From NCBI GenBank assembly GCA_026874595.1, contig CM049307.1, positions 59,464,870 through 59,528,869 on the forward strand: DNA of 64,000 nucleotides, in the 5' to 3' direction. A program made the position numbers and the translations under genes. The notes beneath the pieces were generated by a model, which was given only the letters and a program-made list of their open reading frames with translations, was not told the origin of the DNA and did no database searches. This document shows positions 53,483 through 64,000 of this stretch, piece by piece (the first letter of the stretch is position 1; each line of letters opens with the position of its first letter). This DNA comes from Sipunculus nudus (taxonomy: Eukaryota; Annelida; Sipuncula; Golfingiida; Sipunculidae).

Positions 53483-56030
53483 CTAAAATAATGATTATAC
53501 AATAATTATATTTGAAATTATTCTAATATCTCTTTATTTTTCCGTGTCTCCAAAATAAAGAACAGATACCTTAATGGTTCTTTTTTCTATAGAGTTTTAA
53601 AAATTCTTCATTCTATAACAGGTAACATTTGTGTTTCCTGCTCCTTTCGCGTTTTAAATATTCATTTGTAAAAATGAGTGAGAAATAATACATGATTATA
53701 ATGTCATATTTCATATACATGTATCTTACAAAACAAAATTAAGTATTATATCAAATGTTTATGATATGACAGAAGAGTAACGCTATCCAACATTCTACGT
53801 GTTATTTTGAAATACGATTTAAGTGTAATTAAGATGATCATATGGTCTTCAATAGACAAGATTCTAGGAAAACTGTCTCCGAATCAAACTTATACTGTAA
53901 ATGGTAAACGCATTTTAAGATATTTTACCACTATGAAGAACTTCTCTCTCGATGTGTTTTTGTTCCCCCGGTGTTTCAATGCTGACGAGGAATCCCCCAA
54001 TTTTCTTGCACGAAACTCTTGCCTCAGACCAGGTGGTGAATGTGATTGTAGTATAGTAGCAGGATCCAGCCTTTCCCCATGCCCCAAGAAAGAAATAGCC
54101 GAACGGCAGAGGACATGACATTATGTCTGTAATTAATATACTTTGAATAGAAACCTTTTTTTTTTATTAGCATATATAATGGTGCCTTTGTATACACCAA
54201 TACATTTTGAGGATATGCAATAAAATACTTTCCACCAGAGTTACAGAATCAGGAACACTAGGTCTTGGAAGAACAGATAGTCTCACCTGTAGTGAATACA
54301 GCCAGTCATTAATTTATGTTGTTACTTTACGTTTAGATCCAATTTAATGTATTACAGGTAGATCGGCAAAAATAACAAGAGCACCGCAAATGGTGCATAA
54401 TACGCCCGTCGCATATCTTGTGACCTCTGACCTCATTAAATATGTGTGAATTTTGCTGAGAATATAATTCAGGTAAGAAACTGTATTCGTTATTATTCAT
54501 AATGAGTTTCATGAAAATCCATCAGAATTTTGGTAAGTCATCATGGCACCACCAAATGCTCGTGAGCCCTGACCTCAATCTATATAAGAGATATTATATT
54601 GATTTAATATTGAGATATTATATTGATTAATATTTCTGTTTAATTTGATCAATTCAATCATATTTCTAGTAAGTTAACGCGGCAATACCACAAAGTAGCC
54701 TAATAACCTCTGACCTTACTCAATATGCCCATTATCGAACTCGGGCGAGATAATATATTGGTAAGTAGTTATCGTGAGTTTCGTGAAAATCCATCAAAGC
54801 CCCGGCAAGTTTGCCCGGCAAGACCCAAAAAATTAGCTAGCGGACGTTCGGACGGACAGACGGACGGACCGTGGGTATACCATCATAGATGATTCTCATG
54901 CTCTTGTTACAACAGGATACCCCCTGATTTGTAAGGGCTATCTGACTTGGTAAATACAAATGCCTGGTTTAGTATATGTTGTTATAATTTACGGGTTTGT
55001 CACTTGACTCGAAGACTCTTGTCCCAAGTGTGTCATTCCCACATATTCTCATTTATCCTGAGAGGTTTGACTTTTCAAGAAGGGAAACTTGCAGATTTGT
55101 AAAATTTTAAAACTAGAAATCTGGATTCTTAGGAAAGCAAGCCTCCGCGATGATCTCAAAAACGTGTGATTCTTAGGAATGCAAGCCTCCGTGATGATCT
55201 CAAAATCGTGTTTGTGTCTACTTATTAGGCCTACATTCCCAGGATCATTCGTGCACAAGTTATTCTACATTTGTGAATATTCCTCTTTGACGTTCCTAAA
55301 TCGGATATGCACCAAAATCTTACCCATTCTCCATTCTCTCATTCCCGGAATGTCCTGAAAATTTCATAATATTCCGTTCATGATAGCCTGAGTTATGTTG
55401 TAAACAAATACACACATAAACACACACACGAACTCGGATGAACGCATACCCTCCTGTCGGAGGTGATGATAAGAAGACCCACTTACTACAGATTGACTTT
55501 ATTTTTTGAGTCGGTTCGGTCTCTCTTCGAACCAGTGTATACCGGACCTTGTTATCTTGCAGATTCTGGTAATACCCGCCACAATGACATAACGGGTAGC
55601 ATGGCACTTCTGTAGTTTGATTGCTGCCCTGAATTAGTGTAGTATTCTCGGACAGGACTCTTCCCAAGACATTGACCACGTGACTACTCATCCACACTGT
55701 GAGAAATAAAAATTGATTTCACAGATTTGACCACAAAATGCGCCCTAAAATATTAGATTTTATTTCTTTTTGTTTTTCACCCCCCCCCCCCCGGAAATTT
55801 GAGAAAGTATGACGTGTGTATCCAGATTAATCCAATTTTCATAAATTCTATATATTTACTGGTATTGAAATTTTTACTATAATAGATCCAATAAACTCAA
55901 AACTATATTGGTCAGGACTATATTATGCTTGAACGATTTCTTATGTTTGTCATTTATCCTTGATACCTATACCCGATAAGTGTGAATATTTACCAGTGGA
56001 CAAAACCAAGTTGAACTTGTTAGCCTTCAT
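53241..56030 (-). CDS. Secreted C-type lectin-domain protein, four coding exons
   Basis: Exons 56030-55994, 55696-55487, 54126-53929 and 53482-53241 join in phase at every junction to give 228 residues. A signal peptide (MKANKFNLVLSTVWMSSHVV) is followed by an N-glycosylation-rich, Cys-containing segment (ENTTL, SNQTT, CYPLCHC) and one long-form CTLD. CTLD landmarks: CPLPFGYFFLG, GSCYY, TTWSEARVSCKKIGGFLVSI, FGYWTSGK, WIWTEP and AALCEMK. The carbohydrate-site motifs EPN/QPD and WND are absent, and the two Cys that normally flank WND are both missing. Ligand binding is therefore likely non-canonical. Such proteins are usually extracellular recognition factors in invertebrate immunity. It might use a different start in the same first exon. 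Confidence 0.85.
53929..54126 (-). CDS. Lectin exon 3: first half of the CTLD
   Basis: Acceptor TATATTAATTACAG, 198 bp, donor AGTG|GTAAAA. It encodes the N-terminal hairpin Cys pair (MSCPLPFGY, GSCYY), the alpha-1 helix with WSEARVSCKKIGG, and the second helix ETPGEQKHIEREV. Confidence 0.85.
54373..54909. mobile_element. MITE-like element in the second lectin intron
   Basis: TAACAAGAGCA at the left and TGCTCTTGTTA at the right are perfect 11-bp inverted termini of a 537-bp non-coding element. A GACGGACAGACGGACGGACC stretch near its right end is a common feature of dispersed invertebrate repeats. Confidence 0.7.
55487..55696 (-). CDS. Lectin exon 2: N-terminal Cys/Asn-rich segment
   Basis: Acceptor TTATTTCTCACAG, 210 bp, phase 1 at both ends, donor TGTA|GTAAGTGGG. 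It encodes WMSSHVVNVLG through the TQKIKSIC end. It is outside the CTLD fold and not recognised as a named domain. Confidence 0.75.
55994..56030 (-). CDS. Lectin exon 1: start and signal peptide
   Basis: ATG then KANKFNLVLST and a phase-1 G before donor GTAAAT. This ATG is preferred because a hydrophobic signal peptide follows directly. An upstream in-frame ATG at 56132 would add 34 residues that would bury it. Confidence 0.65.
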
Positions 56031-57000
56031 GTCGCTCACTAGAGAAACATCCTCGCATGTTCGTAAATATGAAATTGAAAGTATGGAGAGTGAAAGAAAT
56101 CCATGAGGAAATGGTGAATGAGAATAATTCAAATTAGCCCATATTCTAATCGATTTACGACGATCCCGCTTATCTCTCTCTCTCCTTGCAGTTCCTTGCT
56201 GAATTACAGGCTAGCATTTTTCTTTTTATTAAGTTTTATTGATTGCGGCTAAGGAAGCATGTGAAACACTCTTTTCATGTGTTTTGAGGAAATGTGTAAG
56301 TAATATGTATAAATTTTGTATGCAAATACGCCTTGAGCGTTTACATTCTTACCTATAAACTCTGTACATTATAATGATTAAACCGCCCACGCCCTGTTAT
56401 TTTTTTTATATTCAAGAAAGACCTCTGTTTGAAAGCTTAATTTCTTGGTTATGTCTAGGTCAAATACAAATTTCACAATACCTTGTTCCTACCGGCATGT
56501 TTAATTAAAATGGGAAAAAAACCCTCACATTAGTTGGCCAAATCAACTCTCTTCGTTTGCCTGTGACAGGCTGAAAAATGAACTATCTGTACTCTGAAGT
56601 TTGAACATTAAATTAATCAATACCCATCATGGAATTTGGTGATACTATACATTGCGAATTATTCTATAGATTTTGATTTATTAAAGGAATTTTGGCATAT
56701 TAAATAGTAAATGATACAAACGATAATAAAGAAGTGGACAAGAGGACGTTTATTGCATGCAATGCCCTGTCAGGCAACGTATTTAAAATGAATAACCATG
56801 CAGGATTTTAAATAAGGATATATTGTTTATGCAGATGCACTCTTTGATAAACATTGAATTAAAGCAGGCAGGTTGGTTGCATAGCTGAAATAAATCCATC
56901 AGTATTCGGCATTTGTGTTTTGATGGTTAGTGATTGAAATTAAGTTAAATCAATGTATATGAACATTAAAATGTTTAAAAAATAATATATATATATATAT
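56031..57000. other. Upstream of the lectin gene, nothing recognised
   Basis: AT-rich sequence ending in a short (TA)n at 56985. No clear promoter motif could be assigned. Confidence 0.5.
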
Positions 57001-57002
57001 AT

Positions 57003-57165
57003 TAGAACCTCCGAATTGAGGACACGGACGGGCCCGAACACTTTGCCTGCAATACATAGGTGACCTTAATAGGGAGGTTATAGATTTCTTGACCTGCTTT
57101 CAAGGGACTGTCCTAAGAAGGAGGTGCCCTTAGTACAGAGGTGCCCGTTAGGGGAGGTTCCACTG
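57003..57165. mobile_element. Pogo/Tigger-type MITE, left end damaged
   Basis: The right end read inverted is CAGTGGAACCTCCCCTAACG, flanked by TA. The left end keeps GAACCTCCGAATTGAGGACA but lacks the first bases, lost in a (TA)n tract. GGGCACCTC/GAGGTGCCC iterations lie at the right end, as in the fragment at 30606. Confidence 0.65.
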
Positions 57166-57527
57166 TATATGGATAATTCTGAGATTAGGGGACAAATTAA
57201 AGGTTTTCAGAGTAAAAAAATAAATATCATTCCAAGTGTATGATTCACATATTTTCTTAAGATTTGATACGCTAGGCTTCTGAAACAACACCAACAAAAA
57301 TTTATTTTCACTTGTACAAACTTTTTTCGACGGGTAAAATATTTAGTATAATAAAAAGCCTTTACTTTCAAACAATTTCATAGATCAACATATAAAGGTT
57401 GTACTTCCATCCAAACCCTATAAAATAGGCTTATGTATAATTAAAAAAAAAAGAATACTTTCAGCTCTCACTGCTTTCTGTTACTACCGAATATCCTTCT
57501 CGAAATATTACTTTCATCATTTTGGTA

Positions 57528-57692
57528 CAGGAAACCTGTTTGGCAATAAGCTGACAGAATGTGGAATCACCTTTTTGCGAGCTTATTCAGAGAATAATCC
57601 AGCCACCTCACATCTATATTATAACGGACGATGGTCAAACGAGACTTTTGTCACGCATTTCCTCAGTGGCCACGCCTCGGGTGAGCACTTTT
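57528..57692 (+). pseudogene. Possible pogo/Tigger transposase fragment
   Basis: One open frame of about 54 codons after TTTGGTACAG contains LFGNKLTECGITFLRAYSEN and GRWSNETFVTHFLSGH. The GW.N..F..F..H pattern resembles the DDE core region of pogo-type transposases. No catalytic Asp is visible and no continuation was found. Confidence 0.3.
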
Positions 57693-58140
57693 TAGGACTT
57701 GAAATGTCGGGAATGATGCCAAGTGTGTCCTAAGGGGGTCATTTCCGAGATATTTTAATCAATATTATAATATTTTCAACGGGCGATTGCAGCGACACCT
57801 GACGGTAACTACGAGGGTGTATCACAGGAGAGAGCAGTTTGTTACTCCAAATCAGGGCCTCAAAGAGTCAGATATTACAAAATGTCCAGTGGTTTCTAGA
57901 GCCCCAACAAACAATTTGATTCTATTACTAAAATATTTGGTAAGTAGGGTTTGAAATAAAGTATCTTTCTATCTATTGCTTATTTAGTTTATAATTGTTT
58001 AGCCAGTCTTTATTACATTTCAAGCTCTATCTGTCGTATTTGGAGTGAAACTAATATGGTCTTCAGGTTCTAAATAATAAACGGCTAGTAGACGTTAGAT
58101 TTTAAAATGCAACTCTTAAAATGCGATAATTCATCCATTA
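57693..58140. other. Intergenic, nothing recognised
   Basis: No coding or repeat structure could be supported. Confidence 0.5.
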
Positions 58141-58144
58141 GTGA

Positions 58145-59260
58145 TGGACAAAGCGGCTGCCTGTATAGCTAGACCAAAAGTGGTATCGAACAGGGTTCAG
58201 TTCTTGCTGCACAAACCCTTTACAACATCTACGCCTATGACGTTCCTGCTACTCTCCTGTCTTGTCTGCTGATGTTGGTGCTCTCACGAAATCTGTCTCA
58301 CAAGTCAAAAAAGCAGGAGAAATGTTTTGCCTCTCATCAGTCACGGACTGGACCCTTAAACTGACCACCACAAAGACAAAATCATCAATATTCCACCTGA
58401 GTAACCACATGAAAATTGACGAATGAAAGTTCATATAGACACAATCGAACTAAGCTATGACTCAAGCCCCTCCTATCTTGGTATAAAAGTGGACCGAAGT
58501 CTCGCCTGTGAAAACCACCTGACACAACTGAATTGCAGATCTCTGTCAGAGAGATCCTTGACTAGTACAGACTGGGTGCATCCTTCCGTTTTTTTAAAAA
58601 ACTCCTGTCATTGCCGTTGCACTAAGTAGCAGAGTAATTTGCTCCCGAATGGATGCAAACGTGTCGAGATGTCCACACTCGTGGACTATCCGATTTGCGA
58701 GGTACTCATCTGAACCAACTACATTTTAGTCTGGGATACACCCACTCGAGGCCGGCAGGGATAACATTTGTAGATGAATGTATAGAAAAAGCATAACAGC
58801 CAAACCACCTCCTACATAGTATCGTGTTCGGAAAAGAAGCCCCACGCACGCTGAGGCCAAGCAAGCCCCTGGCCCTCTCCTGGAGAACTTGAAAGCAGTA
58901 GGCCCTGCAGAACTAGCTTTTGATACATTAGTGCCCAAGTCTTAAATAAGTTTGTTCATCTCACCCTTCAGGGAGCAAACTTTCCAGAGAGTCCTGGTTA
59001 AAGACGCCAGATAGGAACAGAATACGGTCTGTTACTGGCCGTTTAGCAGCAAGCAAAAAAATGTGGACAACTTGGAGTCAGAACCTTGTCCCTGAGGCCA
59101 AATACAGACATACAAATATGTACTGAATTTTTAATAACAGGTCCTCCATGACCACTCTCAGAAATTGACAACCAACACCTGGTGACCTACCTCACCAACT
59201 TCCAATTTTGACTGCGATCGTACTTGATACACGAGATGATAAAAAAAATCCACACAAGCC
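58145..59260 (+). pseudogene. Jockey/CR1-type LINE reverse transcriptase remnant
   Basis: Joined pieces of frame show QGSVLAAQTLYNIYAYDVP, then an ADVGALT segment in place of the catalytic ADD box. After these come WTLKLTTTKTKSSIFHL, a SYLGIKVDRSLACENHL block and thumb/tail-like sequence (LNQLHFSLGYTHSRP). Several stops and frame breaks are present, including a stop near 58424. The 5' part (endonuclease, early RT) and the 3' end are absent. It is long dead. Confidence 0.75.
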
Positions 59261-59264
59261 CAAG

Positions 59265-61185
59265 ATCGTGTCCGTTAACATAAGGTTTACCTTGGGATTT
59301 CTCATAGTGTTTCCCAGCACAAAATAAGTCTGCTTACATCGAAACAATCTCCATGATATTGATAGCGTTTATCCACACCAGGTAAATACACCAGGTTATT
59401 AGGGTTATTGAAAAGCGCTGCCCTATAGTGATTACCGTGTCAGTCCGTTCTTCCGTCCGTCCGTCCGCCAGTGACGCTTTCGCCTCCGATATATCCAATG
59501 AACATGCTTGATCTTTCTCATATTCATTGGGATGATCGGTACTTATGAGAGCTCCAGACCTATTGAATTTCAGACCTCTCGGAATTCCAATATGGCCGCC
59601 AGAGCAGAATCGGTGATTTTGTTTTGCACACATTAGTTCAGATATAATTTCTTTTAGGATTTTTGTTCCGTCATACATATTGTTAAAATCCTGTTTCTGC
59701 TTGTCATATATTAAAGCTATAAACTAAACTTTTTACCCATATGTAAATTTGTCCAGCACTTCCGGAAATGCGGGGCCCTCTGAGGACCATTCAGTTGACC
59801 GACCACATCAAGGTTTTATCAATTTACGATCTATATTACTTCAGTACAGAAAACCAGGGTTTAAAGTACATGGCCATATCATACATTACGGGCATCTCAA
59901 ACCTGATAAACCATATTTTTCTGTTTCAGGATCCGACGACGAAATGAGAGACAACATATGATCTAAAGCCTAGGAGGTTTGCTGAATTGAAACATATGGA
60001 AATCCCCAAATGGAAATTATATTTACATTTGCTATACATTTTGTATGATATATTCGTAAAATAACCTATAAACATTATTATTTTTCACGGATTGTGCAAC
60101 TCGCTATGATAATTAATACGAGGCACTCTCCATGGCACCGATGGTGGCGTTCGGTACTCGGTAGAGGTGGAGGGAACCTGAGGATCTGGAGAAACCACCG
60201 ACCTTGGACAGACCATTACAAGTCACTCGCCTGCCCAGAGAGCCTTTCGTTTAAACTTTTCATTGTCCAGGCCCCGTAATATACCAGAATTTAGATATGA
60301 ATGGTTTTAGGTTCACATATATAGATGTTCGTACATGCATCAGAAGGTAGCATCATTGTTTGAATCTGCGGCGTTGTCTAGGTCACTTCTCGTAATCATT
60401 GCCCAAACCCACCCATAATTTGCTCCTCCAAATGTTTTTTAAGCAGCAAAAGTGTTGAAGGTTTGACTGAATTCTTGGGTTGAACATTCACCATTTGTAA
60501 TATTTTATTTCTTTCCCACTTGTGCAATACCTAGTATCAATGGCATCTTAAATAAAAAAATCATAGTGAAACCATCTTTTTCAAATTCAAAATAGATCCA
60601 TGCAAGGAAAAAGCGTAAATTTTTATACCATACTTTATGATATGAATATATTTCACTTTACGGCCTGGTTGACATGTCTCATATATACCCGTGGTTCATG
60701 GCATCTCTAACAAATGACCTTTGTTTATCCTCCTTAGATATGGATATGAAGTAATGTGATGTAATAATAAAGCGCGTGCACGAGGAGAATATAAGTCTCA
60801 CTGTAAACAGCTTTCCACGTTGGACCCGTGACCGTGGGTGGCTCTTTTGTGCGTAACGTCTATTGTGACGTCATCGGTATTCCCTGCCATGTACATTTCA
60901 TAGTGGTAGGGTGTCGCTATGGAATGGACTTGTTTCTCATAAATTTGTTTTAAATTGTTTACAGGAAAATAAAGTAAGGTAAGCTAATATTTCAAAAATT
61001 GTTAATACGTATTTTCCTCTTTCTGCCTTGGAGACAAGGAGTTTTGGCGGTATTTCACCCGAAAAAACACTTTCGCGAAAAAACAGGTGGACAGGGGTGG
61101 TGGGACGGACTAAGAAGTAGCATACATCAGGATTAGAGTTTGACAGGCTGAGAGGGTTGTAAAACAGATTTTCAGATTTTGTAAA
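59265..61185. other. Intergenic with dispersed repeat, no gene recognised
   Basis: At 59400-59690 lies a CCGTCCGTCCGTCCG-bearing dispersed repeat of unassigned family. A CRE-type TGACGTCA occurs at 60866-60873. Short frames near 59749 and 60094 have no recognisable family. Confidence 0.45.
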
Positions 61186-61189
61186 TCAG

Positions 61190-62933
61190 ATTCCTGGTGA
61201 CTGGTAATGATTTTAAATATTTTGCCATAAATCAGCACTAATTATAACGTTTATCCCGAAATTGCGGTCCCAAATTGGAGATTTTATTATCACTGCGTAA
61301 TTATAACAGTTAACAAAATAACGTAATTGACAATTTTAACTGATAATTATAAAATATGTCAGTCGCCTAATAAATATGATATTTACATGATCAGTTAGAT
61401 GATTAAGTCATTATAATGCAATTATGAGCACCCCATGTTACGGGTTAAAGGTTAATGTATATAAATAATGGCAATTAAATAGATTCCGAATATATCGAAG
61501 GTTTGTTAATTTTTTAATTATGTATGTAACTGTGCTGGATATTCATCATTTAAAATAAAGAATTGATTATATTAATTATCATATTTAAATTCCTTTAAAA
61601 CGGCCAATTTTTTTCCATGTGACAGTTTGGACTGTAAATTTGAAGAGGCAAATCTGAAATACGGCTTAATAATTAATGGGATAGTTTAACCTGCATAATT
61701 ATATGTTAAAGTTAGACTTATTAGCTCGTATATAACCATTTCATTTTCATTTAATGGTCACAATAATTCGTTTATCTCATACGATTGCTGGTACGACTGG
61801 TTTACGTTGCACAATTAAAGTGGATTCTTATTCAGCTGTCCATAAATCCGGTTACCATGTATTGGTGAATAAGATGATAACCTTTAGTTCCTTTTTGTTA
61901 GTCTTGTTTTTCGGCTATCACGAGAAACTCTAACAAAGAATGCATTATTTAATGATATAATCGAGTAATGAATATAATTATAATTATAATCATATACAAA
62001 TCTCCCCTTTATATATTGTTACAAATCCTTTACACGAGCTTAAATGAAGTAAACGTCTCAAAAACGTATATGTAGAAAAGTGTATTGACTTAGGAATGAT
62101 ACAAACAGCATTTTATTACTATATCGTTTCTTGTCTACACTCAAAGGAATAAATATATTCTTACTGAATCTATGGCTTTCTTGGATAGTATTTTAATCTT
62201 TGTTATAACATGACACCAATAACCATAACTGGTTTCTCCGGTATCAAATCAAAAGAAATGACAATTAACCGTGTGACCGTGTATATACAAGTAAAACAAA
62301 AATAAACTATTCAAAATTTTATGGAAATGTATGGGAATAACGATAAACCAATACTTTCATATTCAGCCCACTGTCAGCAAAAAAGAAACTGAACTACTAA
62401 CCTCCGAATTATATCAGGAATATATAGCACCCGGATTGGTAAACATGACACCCTAAACGTTTCCCAGCTTTTTAAATATAAAGATATAAGACATAAATAA
62501 AATACACTTTGAGACCTAGCCCATTTGGATTATGAAGTAGGGGAAAACAACATTTCCAGGAACCTCCATCGCTAACACCAGTATGTTAATTAAAAGGTGT
62601 CATATGAGTCCATTAATTATATCAGACATTGTGTCCAAAACGTTTGCAAAGATTTCTTTATTCTGATTAATAAACAGTACTAATGATATATTACGAATAA
62701 CGTATCTGGTGCCATCCTAACAAATGGACGATAATATCGGTAGGCCTAGAACCTTCTTGGATAATTCTATCATATAATGATTTTGTCCATTTAACCGAAC
62801 GAACATGTTTGAGAAGACGACTGGGATCATTTATTCCTGATATCTAAATTCATTAGTATATAGTTTGAACACACAGGCTACCAAAATATAAAACTGTGTC
62901 GTACATGATAGGGTAGAGAATATATATGGCCAA
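61190..62933. repeat. TLR-D downstream flank, direct copy of 29570-31208
   Basis: Same block order as the TLR-A flank, with substitutions and indels. It is markedly less similar than the coding regions. Confidence 0.8.
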
Positions 62934-64000
62934 TCATTTCACAAACACGTGGGGCCTTAAAAGAGGTTCTCCTATTGCATCCCTCAATCGTAACCAGAAC
63001 AATGGTTCCTCTCTTTGCTGCCAGATAATATAAGTATTCGTATTCAGGAGGTACTGTAATGCTTCTGGTATCCGCCCACAAGGAAGGTTCCCCGGGTCTT
63101 CCAACATAACACATATTACTTTGGTCAGATTCTGTACCTGAGCTAGACGCAGTTCAAAGTTGAAGAATTTTTTCCCAATACATTTACGAGAAACTACAAG
63201 TATAACCTTTTTGCTGCTCTCAAAAGCGTCCATTATGTTGTCAACAATAGCCACGCCGACCCGAAAATCTCGTTCATGAACGCATAATCTGTAACCGTAT
63301 ATATCTTCCAAAACTGGAACTAGTTTATACGCTATCCAGTCCAGATCTCCTGAATTGTAGCAGACAAAAACGTCAAATATATGCTTTGCACTTACTTTCT
63401 GCCTTTCCCTTTTGTTAACCATGGCTTTAACAAAGTACCAGATGTAAATCACGTGCCAGCGAAAGCGTGTTCCTATACTACATATGAAGCCAACCAAGAG
63501 TGCGAGGATGTACAGCGAATAACTCGTGATGATTTGTGTTGTGAGTTCCGGATTATGACAGAATCCTAACAGAGCATCAGTATCCACTGAAAGAATTTTT
63601 ACCTTTTTGCCATCATGGATAACACTGGAACAGTTGAATTCAATTAAAGTCATTCGATCTTTTACGTCATGCACCCATCTCAGCATGTCTATATCATTGC
63701 AAGAACAAGTGAAGTCATTTCCAGATAATTTTATGGTCAGATTGTTAGCAAAAGATGCTCTTTTTGCCCAATCATTCCTCACATCCACTTCCAGGTACCA
63801 GAGCTCATTATAACTTAAATCTAGATATTCTAAATTCGATTCTGCGATTCTAAAGCTGATGTTGTTTAAGAGGTTATTATCCAACAAGAGATGTGTAAGA
63901 CCTGGAACTCTACTGACTAAACCTCGCGGTAAATACATCATGTAATTTCGCGACATTTCAACATGAGTCAGATTTAACATATCCATATTTGATAAAATTT
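62934..64000 (-). CDS. Toll-like receptor TLR-D, C-terminal part; 5' end beyond the window
   Basis: The frame is open from the window edge (64000) to the stop at 62934, about 355 residues. It covers the last LRRs, the C-cap (CSCNDIDMLRW), the membrane helix and the full TIR. The TIR keeps FDVFVCYNSGD, LCVHERDFRVG, and FWLRLRDAIGEPLLRP near the end. It differs from TLR-A at only scattered residues, for example LLRPHVFVK in place of LLRPNVCVE at the tail. It is intact as far as seen. Orientation and downstream flank match TLR-A, so the two arose by tandem duplication. Confidence 0.93.
   Translation of the reverse strand, partial: ILSNMDMLNLTHVEMSRNYMMYLPRGLVSRVPGLTHLLLDNNLLNNISFRIAESNLEYLDLSYNELWYLEVDVRNDWAKRASFANNLTIKLSGNDFTCSCNDIDMLRWVHDVKDRMTLIEFNCSSVIHDGKKVKILSVDTDALLGFCHNPELTTQIITSYSLYILALLVGFICSIGTRFRWHVIYIWYFVKAMVNKRERQKVSAKHIFDVFVCYNSGDLDWIAYKLVPVLEDIYGYRLCVHERDFRVGVAIVDNIMDAFESSKKVILVVSRKCIGKKFFNFELRLAQVQNLTKVICVMLEDPGNLPCGRIPEALQYLLNTNTYIIWQQREEPLFWLRLRDAIGEPLLRPHVFVK

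Overview
This is a eukaryotic, AT-rich, intron-bearing window full of repeats. It most resembles a lophotrochozoan, probably a marine bivalve mollusc. The reasons are Toll-like receptors in a local cluster with decayed copies, a small secreted C-type lectin gene, an orphan-type rhodopsin-family GPCR, a Penelope-like retroelement with hammerhead-like motifs, and dispersed elements carrying GGTGGCGCCACC palindromes. The species cannot be fixed from the sequence alone.

Layout. (1) 467-15321, plus strand: the last five coding exons of a MyTH4-FERM unconventional myosin (myosin-XV-like). They were found by joining splice sites and reading frame; together they encode the end of the C-terminal FERM domain and the stop codon. 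A complete intronless 7TM receptor gene lies antisense in one intron (8069-9661). The introns also hold a 389-bp foldback element, several minisatellites and a tandem copy of an exon acceptor. (2) 15322-31208: no cellular gene recognised. The stretch holds dispersed elements, a 4.65-kb terminal-inverted-repeat element swollen by a 555-bp higher-order satellite (21700-26349), inverted duplications around TACGTA-rich 21-bp repeats, the 3' end of a Penelope-like element, and a tRNA-derived SINE. (3) 31209-49085: the Toll-like receptor region. TLR-A (minus) is intact. Head-to-head with it is a gutted remnant, TLR-C (plus). TLR-B (plus) is a nearly full-length pseudogene lying between two inverted arms of about 1.2 kb. 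(4) 53241-56030, minus: a four-exon secreted C-type lectin-domain gene. (5) 57000-59260: pogo-type and Jockey-type transposon remnants. (6) 61190-64000: TLR-D (minus), cut by the window end, with a downstream flank homologous to that of TLR-A.

How it fits together. The TLR copies show a birth-and-death cluster. They share a coding region without introns, an intron ending exactly at the ATG (seen in A and B), and a conserved non-coding upstream block (A, B and C). The TLRs and the lectin are both pattern-recognition genes, but no operon-like link is implied. The most unusual structures are the element family with internal satellite growth, the two hammerhead-like motifs near 28.2 and 28.7 kb, the inverted arms around TLR-B, and the repeated acceptor of one myosin exon. 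Most short open frames in the window are repeat-encoded and were not annotated.
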